Below are positions 29,061 through 38,668 of a stretch of DNA of 64,000 nt, piece after piece. The notes beneath the pieces are model-generated. The model was given only the letters and a program-made list of their open reading frames with translations, ran no database searches and had not been told where the DNA came from. The position numbers and the translations under genes were made by a program. Positions within the stretch are counted from its first letter, which is position 1. Each line of letters starts with the position of its first letter. Source of the DNA: Algimonas ampicilliniresistens (GTDB taxonomy: Bacteria; Pseudomonadota; Alphaproteobacteria; Caulobacterales; Maricaulaceae); assembly GCF_030159955.1 (NCBI RefSeq), contig NZ_BSNK01000002.1:1-64000 (forward strand). The letters are read 5' to 3'.

Positions 29061-29094
29061 AGCCCGCCGCGCTCCCCCGCGACGGGCTTTTTTT
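29061..29094 (+). terminator. Intrinsic terminator after the DUF2383 gene
   Basis: AGCCCG at 29061-29066 pairs with CGGGCT at 29083-29088, with further GC pairs inside, and is followed by a run of seven T. It closes the stress gene and insulates the starch locus that starts downstream. Confidence 0.85.
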
Positions 29095-29148
29095 ATGGGT
29101 GATAGAAGGTCTACCCTTGCGACAAAATGAAAATAATTGCAGGTTCAA

Positions 29149-29163
29149 TGCAAAGAGTTTGCG
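29149..29163. promoter_or_regulatory. LacI-type operator candidate upstream of the sugar transporter
   Basis: TGCAAAGAGTTTGCG contains perfect GCAAA / TTTGC arms around a 3-bp centre, resembling the general LacI-family operator of TGCAAA-type half sites. It lies 47 bp before the MFS start and so would autoregulate the MFS-lacI pair. Similar palindromes occur at 35530, 35666 and 41704 in the same locus. Confidence 0.5.
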
Positions 29164-29195
29164 CTGGTTGTTCCCCATGGGTTTTCCAACCAGCG
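29162..29195 (+). repeat. Stem-loop in the 5' untranslated region of the MFS gene
   Basis: CGCTGGTTG (29162-29170) and CAACCAGCG (29187-29195) form a perfect 9-bp inverted repeat with a 16-nt loop, ending 4 nt before the GGGGAC ribosome binding site. It overlaps the operator candidate by 2 bp. It could form a leader hairpin affecting translation or mRNA stability, or serve as a protein site. Confidence 0.5.
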
Positions 29196-29209
29196 GCTAA
29201 GGGGACAAC

Positions 29210-30769
29210 ATGACAAATACACCGGCCTATGACGGAACCGTTGCTGCGACAGACGGCCATCCCCGCCTCAAACCCAACCTACCAATTTTGTCCATCATCA
29301 ACATGGCGGTTGGGTTTTTCGGACTGCAGATCGGCTTTGCGCTGCAGAACGCCAACGCCTCGCGCATCTTCACCTCACTTGGATCCAATCCCGATACGCT
29401 CCCTCTTTTCTGGCTTGCTGGTCCCGTCACAGGCCTGATTATGCAGCCCATCATTGGCTATTTGTCGGACAAAACTTGGACTCGTTTCGGTCGGCGGCGA
29501 CCCTATTTTTTCTTGGGGGCCTTCCTTGCCAGCGTCGCTCTTATCTTCATGCCCAATTCTCCGGCGCTATGGATCGCGGCCAGCTCACTCTGGATTCTTG
29601 ATGCCTCACTCAATATTTCGATGGAACCGTTCCGCGCCTTTGTCGGTGACAATCTGAACACGAAACAGCGCACATTCGGCTATGCGATCCAAGGTTTTTT
29701 CATCGGTGCGGGCGGCTATGTCGGCTCCAAACTACCCGAATGGGCAACAAAATTTGGCGCAGCCAATACGGCGGAAGCCAATGTCATTCCTGACTCATTG
29801 AAGATCGCGTTTCTATTTGGGGCCGCGCTCTTATTCGCGTCGGTCCTGTTCACCATCCTGACATCAAAGGAATATGACCCGGACACTTTGGACGCCTTTG
29901 AGGCCAGTGATGACAGCGCCTTGGGCGAAGCCCGCCGCGTCGAGCGCCCCGTGCCTGCACCAGGCTGGTTCCAGATGCGCGGACTGATCGCGCTGGCTAT
30001 CGGCGTGGGGTTGGTCTTGCTCGTCATTACCGGGACGGCCGAGCGACAGTTGAGCGTCTTCGCAGCGCTCGTTGTCGGCCTTGGACTATTACTGATCTAC
30101 AATGCCCTACGGCTCAAAGGCGGGCGCGCTGCAGGCATGATCGGATCGCTGATGGACGATTTGGCGACCATGCCAACGCTCATGAAGCGATTAGCGTTGG
30201 TGCAGTTCACCTCTTGGTTCGCCTTTTTTACCCTGTGGGTTTATCTCAATTCCGCGGTTACCTCGCACCATTTTGGCACGACCGACCCAACATCCGATGC
30301 TTTTGGCATTGGGTCATTGGCCGTGAATAATATCTTCGCCATCTACAGCCTGGTCGCTTGGGGCTTTTCGCTTCTGATCCCGGTCGGGACCCGCTTGATT
30401 GGCTTGAAGGCATTCTACGCGCTTTCACTTCTGATTGGGGGCCTGTCCTTTATCTCGATTTATCTGTTCCCACCGAGCCTGTTTTGGTTGTCCGCCATTG
30501 GGATCGGTATTGTCTGGGCCTGCATTTTGACCCTACCCTATGCCTTATTGGCGGATGCTCTGCCGGCCGGACGAATGGGAACCTATATGGGCATTTTCAA
30601 CTATTTCATCGTTATCCCTCAATTGGTCGTTGGCACGATCATGGGAACCGTGCTCAACACAGTTCTCGGCGGGCAAACGATTTTGACGCTCGTTGTTGCA
30701 GGGGGCGTGATGATGCTCGGCGCGCTGCTCCTGATCTTTGTGCCTTATGAGCGACCGGAAAACGCCTGA
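29210..30769 (+). CDS. MFS sugar (probable maltose/maltodextrin) transporter
   Basis: The 519-residue protein has about twelve hydrophobic segments split by a hydrophilic loop near residues 220-250. It carries the sugar-transporter signature LSDKTWTRFGRRRPYF after helix 2, and SMEPFRAFVGDNL and WACILTLPYALLADALP, as in the SLC45/GPH-related sucrose and maltose carriers of alphaproteobacteria. The substrate is inferred from neighbours: LacI regulator, alpha-glucosidase, alpha-amylase and TonB receptor. It overlaps lacI by 1 bp. A LacI-like palindrome and hairpin precede it. Confidence 0.88.
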   Translation: MTNTPAYDGTVAATDGHPRLKPNLPILSIINMAVGFFGLQIGFALQNANASRIFTSLGSNPDTLPLFWLAGPVTGLIMQPIIGYLSDKTWTRFGRRRPYFFLGAFLASVALIFMPNSPALWIAASSLWILDASLNISMEPFRAFVGDNLNTKQRTFGYAIQGFFIGAGGYVGSKLPEWATKFGAANTAEANVIPDSLKIAFLFGAALLFASVLFTILTSKEYDPDTLDAFEASDDSALGEARRVERPVPAPGWFQMRGLIALAIGVGLVLLVITGTAERQLSVFAALVVGLGLLLIYNALRLKGGRAAGMIGSLMDDLATMPTLMKRLALVQFTSWFAFFTLWVYLNSAVTSHHFGTTDPTSDAFGIGSLAVNNIFAIYSLVAWGFSLLIPVGTRLIGLKAFYALSLLIGGLSFISIYLFPPSLFWLSAIGIGIVWACILTLPYALLADALPAGRMGTYMGIFNYFIVIPQLVVGTIMGTVLNTVLGGQTILTLVVAGGVMMLGALLLIFVPYERPENA

Positions 30770-31782
30770 TGACTAAGAAAGTTCGGTTGGAAGATATTGC
30801 GCTGGAAGCCGGCGTATCAATCGCGACAGTATCGCGGGCTCTCTCTGACAACCCAGCCGTGAGCGATAAGACCAAACGACGCATCTGGGATATGGCGCGA
30901 CGTCAGGGCTACAATATTCGTAGCGTACCCAGCAGCGGCGTATCTGCCGATGCCACCCTGTCTATTATCGTGCCTAAACCTCAGGGTCGATGCCAATGGA
31001 TGCTGGATCCCTTTTTTCAGGCCTTGCTAGGCGGTATCGGCGAAGCGGCACGGGCACTAAGCTGCGACTACCATGTCTCCCACTCCGACCCACAAAACTA
31101 TGACGATCTCTCCAGACTGCTCGATAGCTCGCGGGCTGCCGGTATCATTTTTCTAGGACAAAGTTCGCTGCACGACCGCCTTAATCGACTCACCGGACAT
31201 CCGATGAAATTCATTGTCTGGGGTGGGCAACTTCCTGGTCAGGACTATGCATCGGTCGGGTCGGACAATCTGAAAGGCGGTGAAATCACCGCAGCTCATC
31301 TAGCGCGACTAGGCCGCAAACGCATTGCATTCTTCGGCGACACAGACGCACCAGAAATTAATCAGCGCTTCCAAGGTTACCGCCGCGCACTGGAGAAGTT
31401 CGACCTCGACCTTGATCCCGACTTGGTGTTTCCAGCTCCATTTGAAATCGAAAGCGCTGCCAATGCCATGCACTCGCTGATTTTACGCGGAACTGAGTTT
31501 GACGCCGCTGTCTGCGCATCAGATTTGGTCGCCATTGGCGTCATTCGCGCTTTACGACAGAGCGGTCGCTCTGTCCCAGATGACGTGTCAGTCGTCGGCT
31601 ATGACGATATTCAACTGGCCCGCTATATTGAACCACCCCTGACTACAATTCGTCAAGATCTGACCTTAGCTGGGCGGTTGATGGTCATGAAACTACTCAA
31701 CGCGTCTGGACCAAGTGATCTGCGTTCCGAACGGCTTCCCACAGAGCTAATCCAGCGCGAGAGCTGTGGGTCATTGTCGTAA
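30769..31782 (+). CDS. LacI-family transcriptional regulator of the starch locus
   Basis: The 337-residue protein has an N-terminal HTH and hinge (VRLEDIALEAGVSIATVSRA, residues 4-23) and a periplasmic-binding-protein-like effector domain ending with ELIQRESCG. It is translationally coupled to the transporter (TGATG overlap), and palindromes of LacI type occur upstream of the transporter, between the amylase and TonB receptor, and beside the second halogenase. It probably represses these units and is released by maltose or another glucan fragment; the inducer is not readable from sequence. Confidence 0.9.
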   Translation: MTKKVRLEDIALEAGVSIATVSRALSDNPAVSDKTKRRIWDMARRQGYNIRSVPSSGVSADATLSIIVPKPQGRCQWMLDPFFQALLGGIGEAARALSCDYHVSHSDPQNYDDLSRLLDSSRAAGIIFLGQSSLHDRLNRLTGHPMKFIVWGGQLPGQDYASVGSDNLKGGEITAAHLARLGRKRIAFFGDTDAPEINQRFQGYRRALEKFDLDLDPDLVFPAPFEIESAANAMHSLILRGTEFDAAVCASDLVAIGVIRALRQSGRSVPDDVSVVGYDDIQLARYIEPPLTTIRQDLTLAGRLMVMKLLNASGPSDLRSERLPTELIQRESCGSLS

Positions 31783-31816
31783 GGTTTCGTCTGGGTGATG
31801 ATAGTCCGTCAGAAAG

Positions 31817-33478
31817 CTAGTTCAAAGGCGAAACGAAGGCTGACCAGCCGGGCACCATACGATCACTCGGACGATCCCCTAGACAAAATTCCGCTGCCGT
31901 CGGACCGTTATAGGCAAGCGGCTCTGCGTTCATGTTGAAGACGCATCGCCGTGACCGTCCATCTAAAATCCGGACAAAGACAAGGAGTTCACCCAAACCG
32001 TCAAACTGGATGGAACCCTCTCGCAAAACCCGGCAGCTGTTTCGCAGAGCGATAGCTGAGCGGTAGAAATTTAAGACCGAGTCTGGATTTGCATTTTGGG
32101 CCGCTACACTCGCGGCGACATGATCGTCCGACACGGGGAGCCAAGGTTTGGCCTCGGAAAAGCCGACATAGTCATTGCTTGTTCCGTCCCACGGCATGGG
32201 TGTGCGTGCACCGTCACGACCCAATGTTTCGGGCCAGTTGGTAATGGCCTCAGGATCTTTAAGGTCCTCAAAGTCGATGTTCGCTTGGGTCAGCCCTAAC
32301 TCGCCGCCATAATAAATGAAGGCGTTACCGCGCAGGCTCATCAGGAGAAGCGCGAGCAGCTTGGCGTAGTGATCAGAGTCGCAGTCCCCGCGCCAACGGC
32401 TGACAGCCCGCGGGGCGTCGTGATTTTCAAACGCCCAGCTTGGCCAGCCTTCGCCGCTTGTTCCCGGCCATTGCGCTTGGGTCTTTCGGATCAACTCTGC
32501 TGTCAGTTGATCGGCGTACAAGAAGTCAAACGCGTAGGCGGAATTTAGCCTTTGATCCCCTTGCGTGAACGCTTTCATCTCGTCGAGAGGTCGGGGGCCC
32601 CCAATCTCTGCAACGGTAAATTTGTCGGCACCGAAATCATCGACAACACTCCGAATACGCTCGACGAACGGGACGATTTCGGGCTGGCTCATATTATTGA
32701 TGTGGCGCTGGAAATCGAACGGGCGGGTCGGCGTTTGTTTGTGGTCCGTCTCGATCGGATTGTCGGTCAGATCGCGATTATGCATGCCAAAATTCAAGGC
32801 ATCGAGACGGAAACCATCGACCCCACGCTCCAGCCAGAACCGAGTAATATCTAAAATTGCGGACTGAACATCTGGATTGTGGAGATTAAGGTCTGGCTGC
32901 TCTCGTAGAAAATTGTGCAGATAGTACTGCCCCCGGCGAGCGTCCCATTCCCACGCCCCCATACCAAAGACAGACTGCCAGTTATTGGGCGGCGTCCCGT
33001 CAGCTTGCGCATCAGCCCAAACATACCAATCAGCTTTATCATTGTCGCGAGACGTGCGCGATTCTGCGAACCAAGGGTGCTGGTCGGACGTGTGAGAGTA
33101 GACCTGGTCAATCGTTACTTTGAGCCCCAATGCATGCGCCTTGGCTACAAGTGCATCGAAATCTGCGAGGGTCCCAAAAATAGGGTCCACATCGCAGAAA
33201 TCTGCGACGTCATAGCCGTAATCGGCCATCGGTGAGGTGAAGAAGGGCGAAATCCAGATCGCCTGCACTCCAAGCGAGGCAATATGGTCCATGCGCTGCG
33301 TGATGCCGGGCAGATCGCCAATGCCGTCACCAGTCGTGTCCTGATAGGACCGCGGATAGACTTGATAGATCACTGCGCCTTTCCACCAAGGCACCGTGTC
33401 AGTCTGATTGATTGGCTGGATAGTCATATCACTCACGATGGGGTTTTGCACCGTTGCAACAGAGGTTGGAAGGGTCAT
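31817..33478 (-). CDS. Alpha-glucosidase, glycoside hydrolase family 13 (oligo-1,6-/maltase type)
   Basis: The 553-residue GH13 enzyme begins its barrel at WWKGAVIYQVYPRSYQDTTG, with DGIGDLPGI as in oligosaccharide-cleaving members. The catalytic nucleophile is D in GVDGFRLDALNF, the acid/base E in FTVAEIGG, and the transition-state D in FENHDAPRAV. No signal peptide is seen, so it should be cytoplasmic and split imported maltose or maltodextrins to glucose. It overlaps the upstream amylase gene by 4 bp (ATGA), showing a two-gene operon. The first 20 residues are not conserved, and a start 17 codons downstream is possible. Confidence 0.92.
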   Translation of the reverse strand: MTLPTSVATVQNPIVSDMTIQPINQTDTVPWWKGAVIYQVYPRSYQDTTGDGIGDLPGITQRMDHIASLGVQAIWISPFFTSPMADYGYDVADFCDVDPIFGTLADFDALVAKAHALGLKVTIDQVYSHTSDQHPWFAESRTSRDNDKADWYVWADAQADGTPPNNWQSVFGMGAWEWDARRGQYYLHNFLREQPDLNLHNPDVQSAILDITRFWLERGVDGFRLDALNFGMHNRDLTDNPIETDHKQTPTRPFDFQRHINNMSQPEIVPFVERIRSVVDDFGADKFTVAEIGGPRPLDEMKAFTQGDQRLNSAYAFDFLYADQLTAELIRKTQAQWPGTSGEGWPSWAFENHDAPRAVSRWRGDCDSDHYAKLLALLLMSLRGNAFIYYGGELGLTQANIDFEDLKDPEAITNWPETLGRDGARTPMPWDGTSNDYVGFSEAKPWLPVSDDHVAASVAAQNANPDSVLNFYRSAIALRNSCRVLREGSIQFDGLGELLVFVRILDGRSRRCVFNMNAEPLAYNGPTAAEFCLGDRPSDRMVPGWSAFVSPLN

Positions 33479-35457
33479 CGGATATGACGCTCCGCACGTC
33501 CGTCAGTTTCACAAACAACGAGCCCAAAAGCCGGAACATTTACAGTCGCTGTCGCGGTGGTCGCAACCTGTGTTGGGCAGGTCCCCATGAGAGGACTTAG
33601 GGTCTTCGTCGTGGGCTCAACGCGCGTATTAATTGTCAGAGGCACTTCGCCTGTGTTCGCGACAATGAGATATTCTTGACCAGTCACTGGATCAAAGCGG
33701 GAAAAAGCAAAGGCACGCCCTGTCCCGTCCGCGCCGCCCATTTCGAACAAGCGCGTTTCCATCGCGCCACGCCTGAAGGCCGTATGATCCGTGCGTATCT
33801 TCGCAGTTGCCGCGATATAGCGATAAAGCGGATGATCCGTATCGAAATTACTATCAGCGGTCGTCGCATCCGTGCCGATTAGATCATTGTCATTGTAAAC
33901 GTCGGTTTGGCTCGGAAAGAGCGGCTCACGCGCCAGCTGATCGCCGCCATCTGAAACGAAACCTTGCTCATCACCGGAATAGATTACGGGAACCCCGCGC
34001 ATGGTCATCATCAGACCGTGGCCCAGTTGCGTGCGCGCTAATAATTCGCCCTGGCTCATATCAGGGTTTTCGGCTTTCAACATGCCAGAAAAGCGACCCA
34101 TATCGTGATTGCCGAGAAACGTCGGCTGGGTGAGCCCCTTCTGTGTTGCGTCTCCGTAAAGATCATCACCGCGCAAGAAGGTGTCCAGCCGCGCTGTCGT
34201 TTCCTTGCCGGAAACCACATCAAAGACGGCAGACTGAAACCCAAAGTCGAGCACTTGTTCAAATCCGTCGACGCGGGTGAACCGGGCTAAGGCGCCGGGA
34301 TCAGGATCATAGACCTCTCCGAACGCGTAAAAATGCGGAATGCCGATGGAGGCCGCATGTTCTTTCATGGCTGGCAAAAAGGCGCGCCAGAACTCTGGAT
34401 TAACGTGCCGTGTCGTGTCGATGCGGAATCCATCAATCCGGTAATCCGTGATCCAGTCTTTGAAAATGTCGATCATACCGTCAACTACGACGGGATGCCC
34501 CGTAAAGAGATCATCAAGGCCCGAGAAATCGCCATAAAGCGAGCTTTCCCCAGACCACGTCGTTTCACCGCGATTATGGTAATATTGTAGGTCGTTGAGC
34601 CAGGCCGGAGTTTTCACAGTCTCCTCGCCTGCTGGGATATAGGGCGTGTAGGCATAGTTGGGATCGACGAGTTTTTCAAAATTCTCATAGGTCTGCACAT
34701 GCGGGGCATCGCCTAGAAAACCGGGATTAATCGGTGCGCTGTCTGGGCCACTTTCGGTCGTGTATGGGAAGTTTGCGACGGAGCGATAGGTGCAACCATC
34801 ATCAACCTTGTCCGCGCCCATATAGCTTGCGTCGTGGCATTCCCGGTAGCTGATCACATCAGCCGTGTGATTGGTGATGATATCAAGATAGACTTTCATC
34901 CCGCGCTCATGGGCGCTATCGACGAATGACTTTAGATCAGCCTTCGTGCCGAGATGTGGATCAACATCAGTGAAGTCTGTAATCCAATAGCCGTGATAGC
35001 CGGAGCTTTCCTGACCCGGCCCACCCTGTACGGGTTTGTTCTTATAGATCGGACCCAGCCAAATCGCTGTGGCACCCATACCCTGAATATAATCCAGACG
35101 TGAGGTCAGACCTTTAAGGTCGCCGCCTTGATAAAACCCTTTAGATGTCGGGTCGAAACCATGATCAAGTCGGCCGCCAGGAAAACCGCCTACATCATTT
35201 GACACATCACCATTTTCGAACCGGTCCGGCAGCATGAAGTAAACGATCTCATCTTGTGGGAGTCGCTCAGCCGTCCGCAACATCTCGCCTGTAATCGCTG
35301 AGGCTTGTTCCACAGGGTCCGCCGCAGAAACGGTTTCACACCCTGTAAGTGTCAGCATTGCAGCGCCGGCCATCGCCAGTTGCCGCAAACCTATGCGGAT
35401 CACGGGTCGGGCGGAGCGCAAAGTTACATCTGACATATCATTTTTTGCAGCCGACAT
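33475..35457 (-). CDS. Alpha-amylase family 13 lipoprotein
   Basis: The 660-residue protein has a long N-terminus followed by a lipobox MLTLTGCET (Cys near residue 40), so it is probably lipid-anchored in the periplasm or at the cell surface. The GH13 core starts at EIVYFMLPDRFENGD. The conserved motifs are DIITNHTADV, nucleophile D in YRIDGFRIDTTRH, acid/base E in FYAFGEVYD and D in FLGNHDMGRF. It would cut starch or maltodextrins outside the inner membrane. An ATG seven codons later (35436) is an alternative start. It is divergent from the TonB receptor across a 331-bp regulatory gap. Confidence 0.92.
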   Translation of the reverse strand: MSAAKNDMSDVTLRSARPVIRIGLRQLAMAGAAMLTLTGCETVSAADPVEQASAITGEMLRTAERLPQDEIVYFMLPDRFENGDVSNDVGGFPGGRLDHGFDPTSKGFYQGGDLKGLTSRLDYIQGMGATAIWLGPIYKNKPVQGGPGQESSGYHGYWITDFTDVDPHLGTKADLKSFVDSAHERGMKVYLDIITNHTADVISYRECHDASYMGADKVDDGCTYRSVANFPYTTESGPDSAPINPGFLGDAPHVQTYENFEKLVDPNYAYTPYIPAGEETVKTPAWLNDLQYYHNRGETTWSGESSLYGDFSGLDDLFTGHPVVVDGMIDIFKDWITDYRIDGFRIDTTRHVNPEFWRAFLPAMKEHAASIGIPHFYAFGEVYDPDPGALARFTRVDGFEQVLDFGFQSAVFDVVSGKETTARLDTFLRGDDLYGDATQKGLTQPTFLGNHDMGRFSGMLKAENPDMSQGELLARTQLGHGLMMTMRGVPVIYSGDEQGFVSDGGDQLAREPLFPSQTDVYNDNDLIGTDATTADSNFDTDHPLYRYIAATAKIRTDHTAFRRGAMETRLFEMGGADGTGRAFAFSRFDPVTGQEYLIVANTGEVPLTINTRVEPTTKTLSPLMGTCPTQVATTATATVNVPAFGLVVCETDGRAERHIR

Positions 35458-35529
35458 GAATGATGCCCGCCTACAATCCCTATTGTTTCAAACCTCATAG
35501 GGTGAGATTGGACGCAGACGCAAGGCTAA

Positions 35530-35545
35530 ATGCAAAACTTTGCAT
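35530..35545. promoter_or_regulatory. LacI-type operator candidate, best match
   Basis: ATGCAAAACTTTGCAT has perfect 7-bp arms (ATGCAAA / TTTGCAT) around a 2-bp centre, close to the LacI-family consensus TTGCAAA-CG-TTTGCAA type. It is 73 bp upstream of the amylase start on the reverse strand, in the shared gap with the TonB receptor. The remainder of 35458-35788 is AT-rich and holds a second site at 35666 but no gene. Confidence 0.6.
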
Positions 35546-35665
35546 AATTTTAAGCGAACAAATTATGTCAAATAACCGCATTTTCGGCGCATAAGCCCCC
35601 TATTTCAGCGCATTTGTTGCCAAATTGCCACAGACTTGTGCGGAAAATTGAAGCTCACAATAAAA

Positions 35666-35687
35666 AGATTTGCAAAATCTATGCAAA
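35666..35687. promoter_or_regulatory. Second palindromic site upstream of the TonB receptor
   Basis: AGATTTGCAAAATCT (35666-35680) has perfect 6-bp arms round GCA. The same stretch gives TTTGCA at 35669-35674 facing TGCAAA at 35682-35687. It lies about 100 bp before the receptor start. With the site at 35530 it could bridge a looped repressor over the divergent promoters, about 140 bp apart. Confidence 0.45.
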
Positions 35688-35788
35688 TTTGTGTAGGTTT
35701 ATTGACAGAGGACGGAGCTGCGCCAGCATTTACGGACTCGAAACAATGAATGCGCCGCCAGTTGAGCGACGCTCACGAAGGGAAAACC

Positions 35789-38542
35789 ATGACCAAGTCG
35801 TCCACGTTGGAGCGCCAGCTACTGCTCGGCGTCGCCTCATTCGCCATGCTTCTATCCGCCGCCCCTGCCTACGCGCAGACCCCCGGAGCCGGTGAGACGG
35901 AAGAAGATGTTGTTGTTGCCACAGGTATTCGTCAGTCGATCCAAGAAAGCTTGGATCTGAAGCGGAACAGTTCTTCTATTATTGAAGCCATCACGGCTGA
36001 AGACATTGGTAAGCTTCCCGATGTTTCCATCGCCGACTCTCTGGCGCGCCTGCCAGGCGTGACCGCCCAACGCGTTCGTGGCCGGGCCCAACAAATTTCG
36101 ATCCGTGGCCTTGGCCCGGATTTCTCGATCGCACTTCTGAATGGCCGTGAAGTCGTCTCCGCGGGTAATAATCGCGGCATTGAGTTTGATGTCTTCCCGT
36201 CTGAGTTGATTGCTCAAGGTGTTGTATACAAAACGCCGGATGCGCGTCTGGCGACAACTGGCGTCGCTGGTGCTGTCGATCTGCGCACCGTCAAGCCGCT
36301 GGACTATACTAGCCGTCAATTCAACGTGTCCGGCAAATATGTTATCAATGATAATGGCCGATTGAACCCCGACTTTTCTGACCAAGGCTACCGTCTATTC
36401 GGGTCTTATATTGATCAGAATGAAGCTGGCACGCTCGGTTGGGCCATCGGCATCACTAACCAGTCCAATCCCACACAATATATTTCGCGTGAGTTGAAAA
36501 CGAACCAGTTCCAAACAGGACAATTGGCAGACGGGACCTATTATGCCTCTGACAATCCTCGCTCTGGCGTGACATCACGTGATTTCGAACGGACATCTGT
36601 TGCCGGTACATTGCAATTTGAACCGGATGAAACTTTCGCCTTCACCGTCGATGGGTTTTATTCAGACTTCGAAGACACAGGTATTTTCCGCGGCGTCGAG
36701 ACACCGATTGCGGGCTGGTCTGGCGCACAGCTGACGAATTCCTCTGGCTCAGGTGATTTCGTCGACTCCGCGACATACGCGCCTGTTGGCGGAATTGTTC
36801 GCACGGATACTGAAGGCACAACGGCTAAAATTTATGCCATCGGTGCCAACTTGTCCGCAAATCTGAGTGAGCGTGTTCGGATCACCATCGACGCTTCGAC
36901 ATCAGGCGTGGATAAGAGTGACATCGATTATGAAAGCTATGCGGGCACAGGACCGGGCATCTTGTTCGGCCCCGCCTCTGCGGATCCGTCACTGCGCGGC
37001 TCACTGACCTATACGACCCCGTCAGATGGCGCTTATTCGGTCGACAGCTCGATCGATTATGGCAACCCAGACAATATCGTCCTGACCGATCCAGGCGGCT
37101 GGGGCCAAGCGGGCTTCATCAAAGAACCGCAGATTGACGACCAGTTGAATCAAATCCGGATGGAAGCTGAATATGAAACAGGTCTGAGCTTCATTGACGG
37201 TATTTCTGCAGGCTTAATCTATACAGACCGTCAGAAGACATTTGACTCCAACGAAGCCTTCCTACGCGAAGGAAGCGGTTTTGTGGACGGCGTTGCTGGC
37301 ATTCCGAACTTCCTTGGCGCCACCGACACGGGATCGCTCGGCTTCCCAATTGCGGCCTATGATCCGACTGATCTGATCACCAATGGTACCTATCGCCTAG
37401 ACCCCACAGCGGGCGTGCAGTGGAGTGTGGAAGAAAAAATCCTCACACCGTACGTCTATGTCGAAATCGATACGGAGTTGGGCGACATGCCGGTTCGCGG
37501 TAACATCGGCGCGCAATATGCCGATGTTGAGCAATCATCATCTATATCCGGTGGTTTCCTTGAAGATAGCTATGGCGACTTCTTGCCGAGCGCCAACTTA
37601 TCCATCGAAATCATGGATCAAACCTTCTTCAGGTTGGGTGCTGCAAAATCCGTCACCCGTCCCCGTATGGACCAGCTTCGGGCATCTGGGGCGCTTGAGC
37701 TCAATTCGACAGCCTGTCCTGACACGAATGGCGACGGGATCGCCGACACAATTGTCACGGCCTTCTTCAACCCCGCTCAAAACCAGACTTGTTTCAAGAT
37801 TAACGGCGGCAACCCGTTCCTACGTCCTTACAAGTCGACATCTCTGGATGCGGCTATTGAGAAATATTTCTCTGAAGGCGGCGCAGTCACACTGGCGGTC
37901 TTCAACAAGGATGTGGACGATTACATCGTCAGTGACTTCGATTTGATTGAAGGTGGTGCCGCAGTGGCCCCATTCTTGACGGGCACAGCAGCTTCCACGG
38001 CAGGAGCATCTCTGATTGGTCTAAGTGGTCCGGTAAACGCTGAATCCGCAAACCTGAAAGGCTTCGAGCTCGCCTTGCGTCTTCCTTTGGAAGATGTCTT
38101 CAGCGCCCTTGAAGGCTTCGGACTCAACGCGGCCTATACTTACACAGACAACTCGCTGGACTTCCAAGGACAGACCATCCCCATTCCGGGCTATTCGAAA
38201 GAAACCTTCTCTGGCGAAGTCTATTACGAGCAAAGCGGATGGCGCGCCCGCGTCAATACGCGGTATCGCTCTGGCTTCTTGGCGGAAATCCAAGAGTTTG
38301 ATGGGTCGCTAAACGGTCAGCAGGCTTTGTCCGAATTCATCGTCGATGCGCAACTCGGCTACGAATTCCAGTCCGGCAAGCTCGAAGGTTTTTCGGTCAA
38401 TTTGGAAGCCTACAACCTCACAGACGAGCCATTCCGGACCGAAAATGATCTCGACGGCAATGGCGCTGGCACGGCCACCTTCGTGTCTCGCCACGAGGAT
38501 TATGGTCGGACCTTCAACATCACGCTGGCCAAGAAGTTTTAG
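35789..38542 (+). CDS. TonB-dependent outer-membrane receptor for glucans
   Basis: The 917-residue protein has a signal peptide (cleavage near AYAQT), a TonB-box-like EEDVVVATGIR, a plug domain (SSIIEAITAEDIGKLPDVSI, LPGVTAQRVRGRAQQISIRG) and a long beta-barrel ending in phenylalanine (FNITLAKKF), as outer-membrane proteins do. This type is common in Caulobacter and Xanthomonas carbohydrate loci. Import of starch-derived oligosaccharides is inferred from the divergent amylase/glucosidase operon. ATG at 35789 follows a GAAGGGAA site and is chosen over an upstream in-frame start at 35750. A strong terminator follows. Confidence 0.93.
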   Translation: MTKSSTLERQLLLGVASFAMLLSAAPAYAQTPGAGETEEDVVVATGIRQSIQESLDLKRNSSSIIEAITAEDIGKLPDVSIADSLARLPGVTAQRVRGRAQQISIRGLGPDFSIALLNGREVVSAGNNRGIEFDVFPSELIAQGVVYKTPDARLATTGVAGAVDLRTVKPLDYTSRQFNVSGKYVINDNGRLNPDFSDQGYRLFGSYIDQNEAGTLGWAIGITNQSNPTQYISRELKTNQFQTGQLADGTYYASDNPRSGVTSRDFERTSVAGTLQFEPDETFAFTVDGFYSDFEDTGIFRGVETPIAGWSGAQLTNSSGSGDFVDSATYAPVGGIVRTDTEGTTAKIYAIGANLSANLSERVRITIDASTSGVDKSDIDYESYAGTGPGILFGPASADPSLRGSLTYTTPSDGAYSVDSSIDYGNPDNIVLTDPGGWGQAGFIKEPQIDDQLNQIRMEAEYETGLSFIDGISAGLIYTDRQKTFDSNEAFLREGSGFVDGVAGIPNFLGATDTGSLGFPIAAYDPTDLITNGTYRLDPTAGVQWSVEEKILTPYVYVEIDTELGDMPVRGNIGAQYADVEQSSSISGGFLEDSYGDFLPSANLSIEIMDQTFFRLGAAKSVTRPRMDQLRASGALELNSTACPDTNGDGIADTIVTAFFNPAQNQTCFKINGGNPFLRPYKSTSLDAAIEKYFSEGGAVTLAVFNKDVDDYIVSDFDLIEGGAAVAPFLTGTAASTAGASLIGLSGPVNAESANLKGFELALRLPLEDVFSALEGFGLNAAYTYTDNSLDFQGQTIPIPGYSKETFSGEVYYEQSGWRARVNTRYRSGFLAEIQEFDGSLNGQQALSEFIVDAQLGYEFQSGKLEGFSVNLEAYNLTDEPFRTENDLDGNGAGTATFVSRHEDYGRTFNITLAKKF

Positions 38543-38566
38543 GTCAGCCCCCAGCCAAAACAGTTC

Positions 38567-38595
38567 AGCCCGCCGATCACTCGGCGGGCTTTTTT
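38567..38595 (+). terminator. Intrinsic terminator after the TonB receptor
   Basis: The perfect 10-bp stem AGCCCGCCGA / TCGGCGGGCT closes a TCAC loop and is followed by six T. It separates the receptor from the halogenase gene, which therefore needs its own promoter or read-through. Confidence 0.9.
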
Positions 38596-38668
38596 GTGCG
38601 CCCTTCTCACGCGCCTCCTCTCCCCAAGTCACTGTGACATCGTCGCTTTCATCAGTTAGGAGTTTAGT

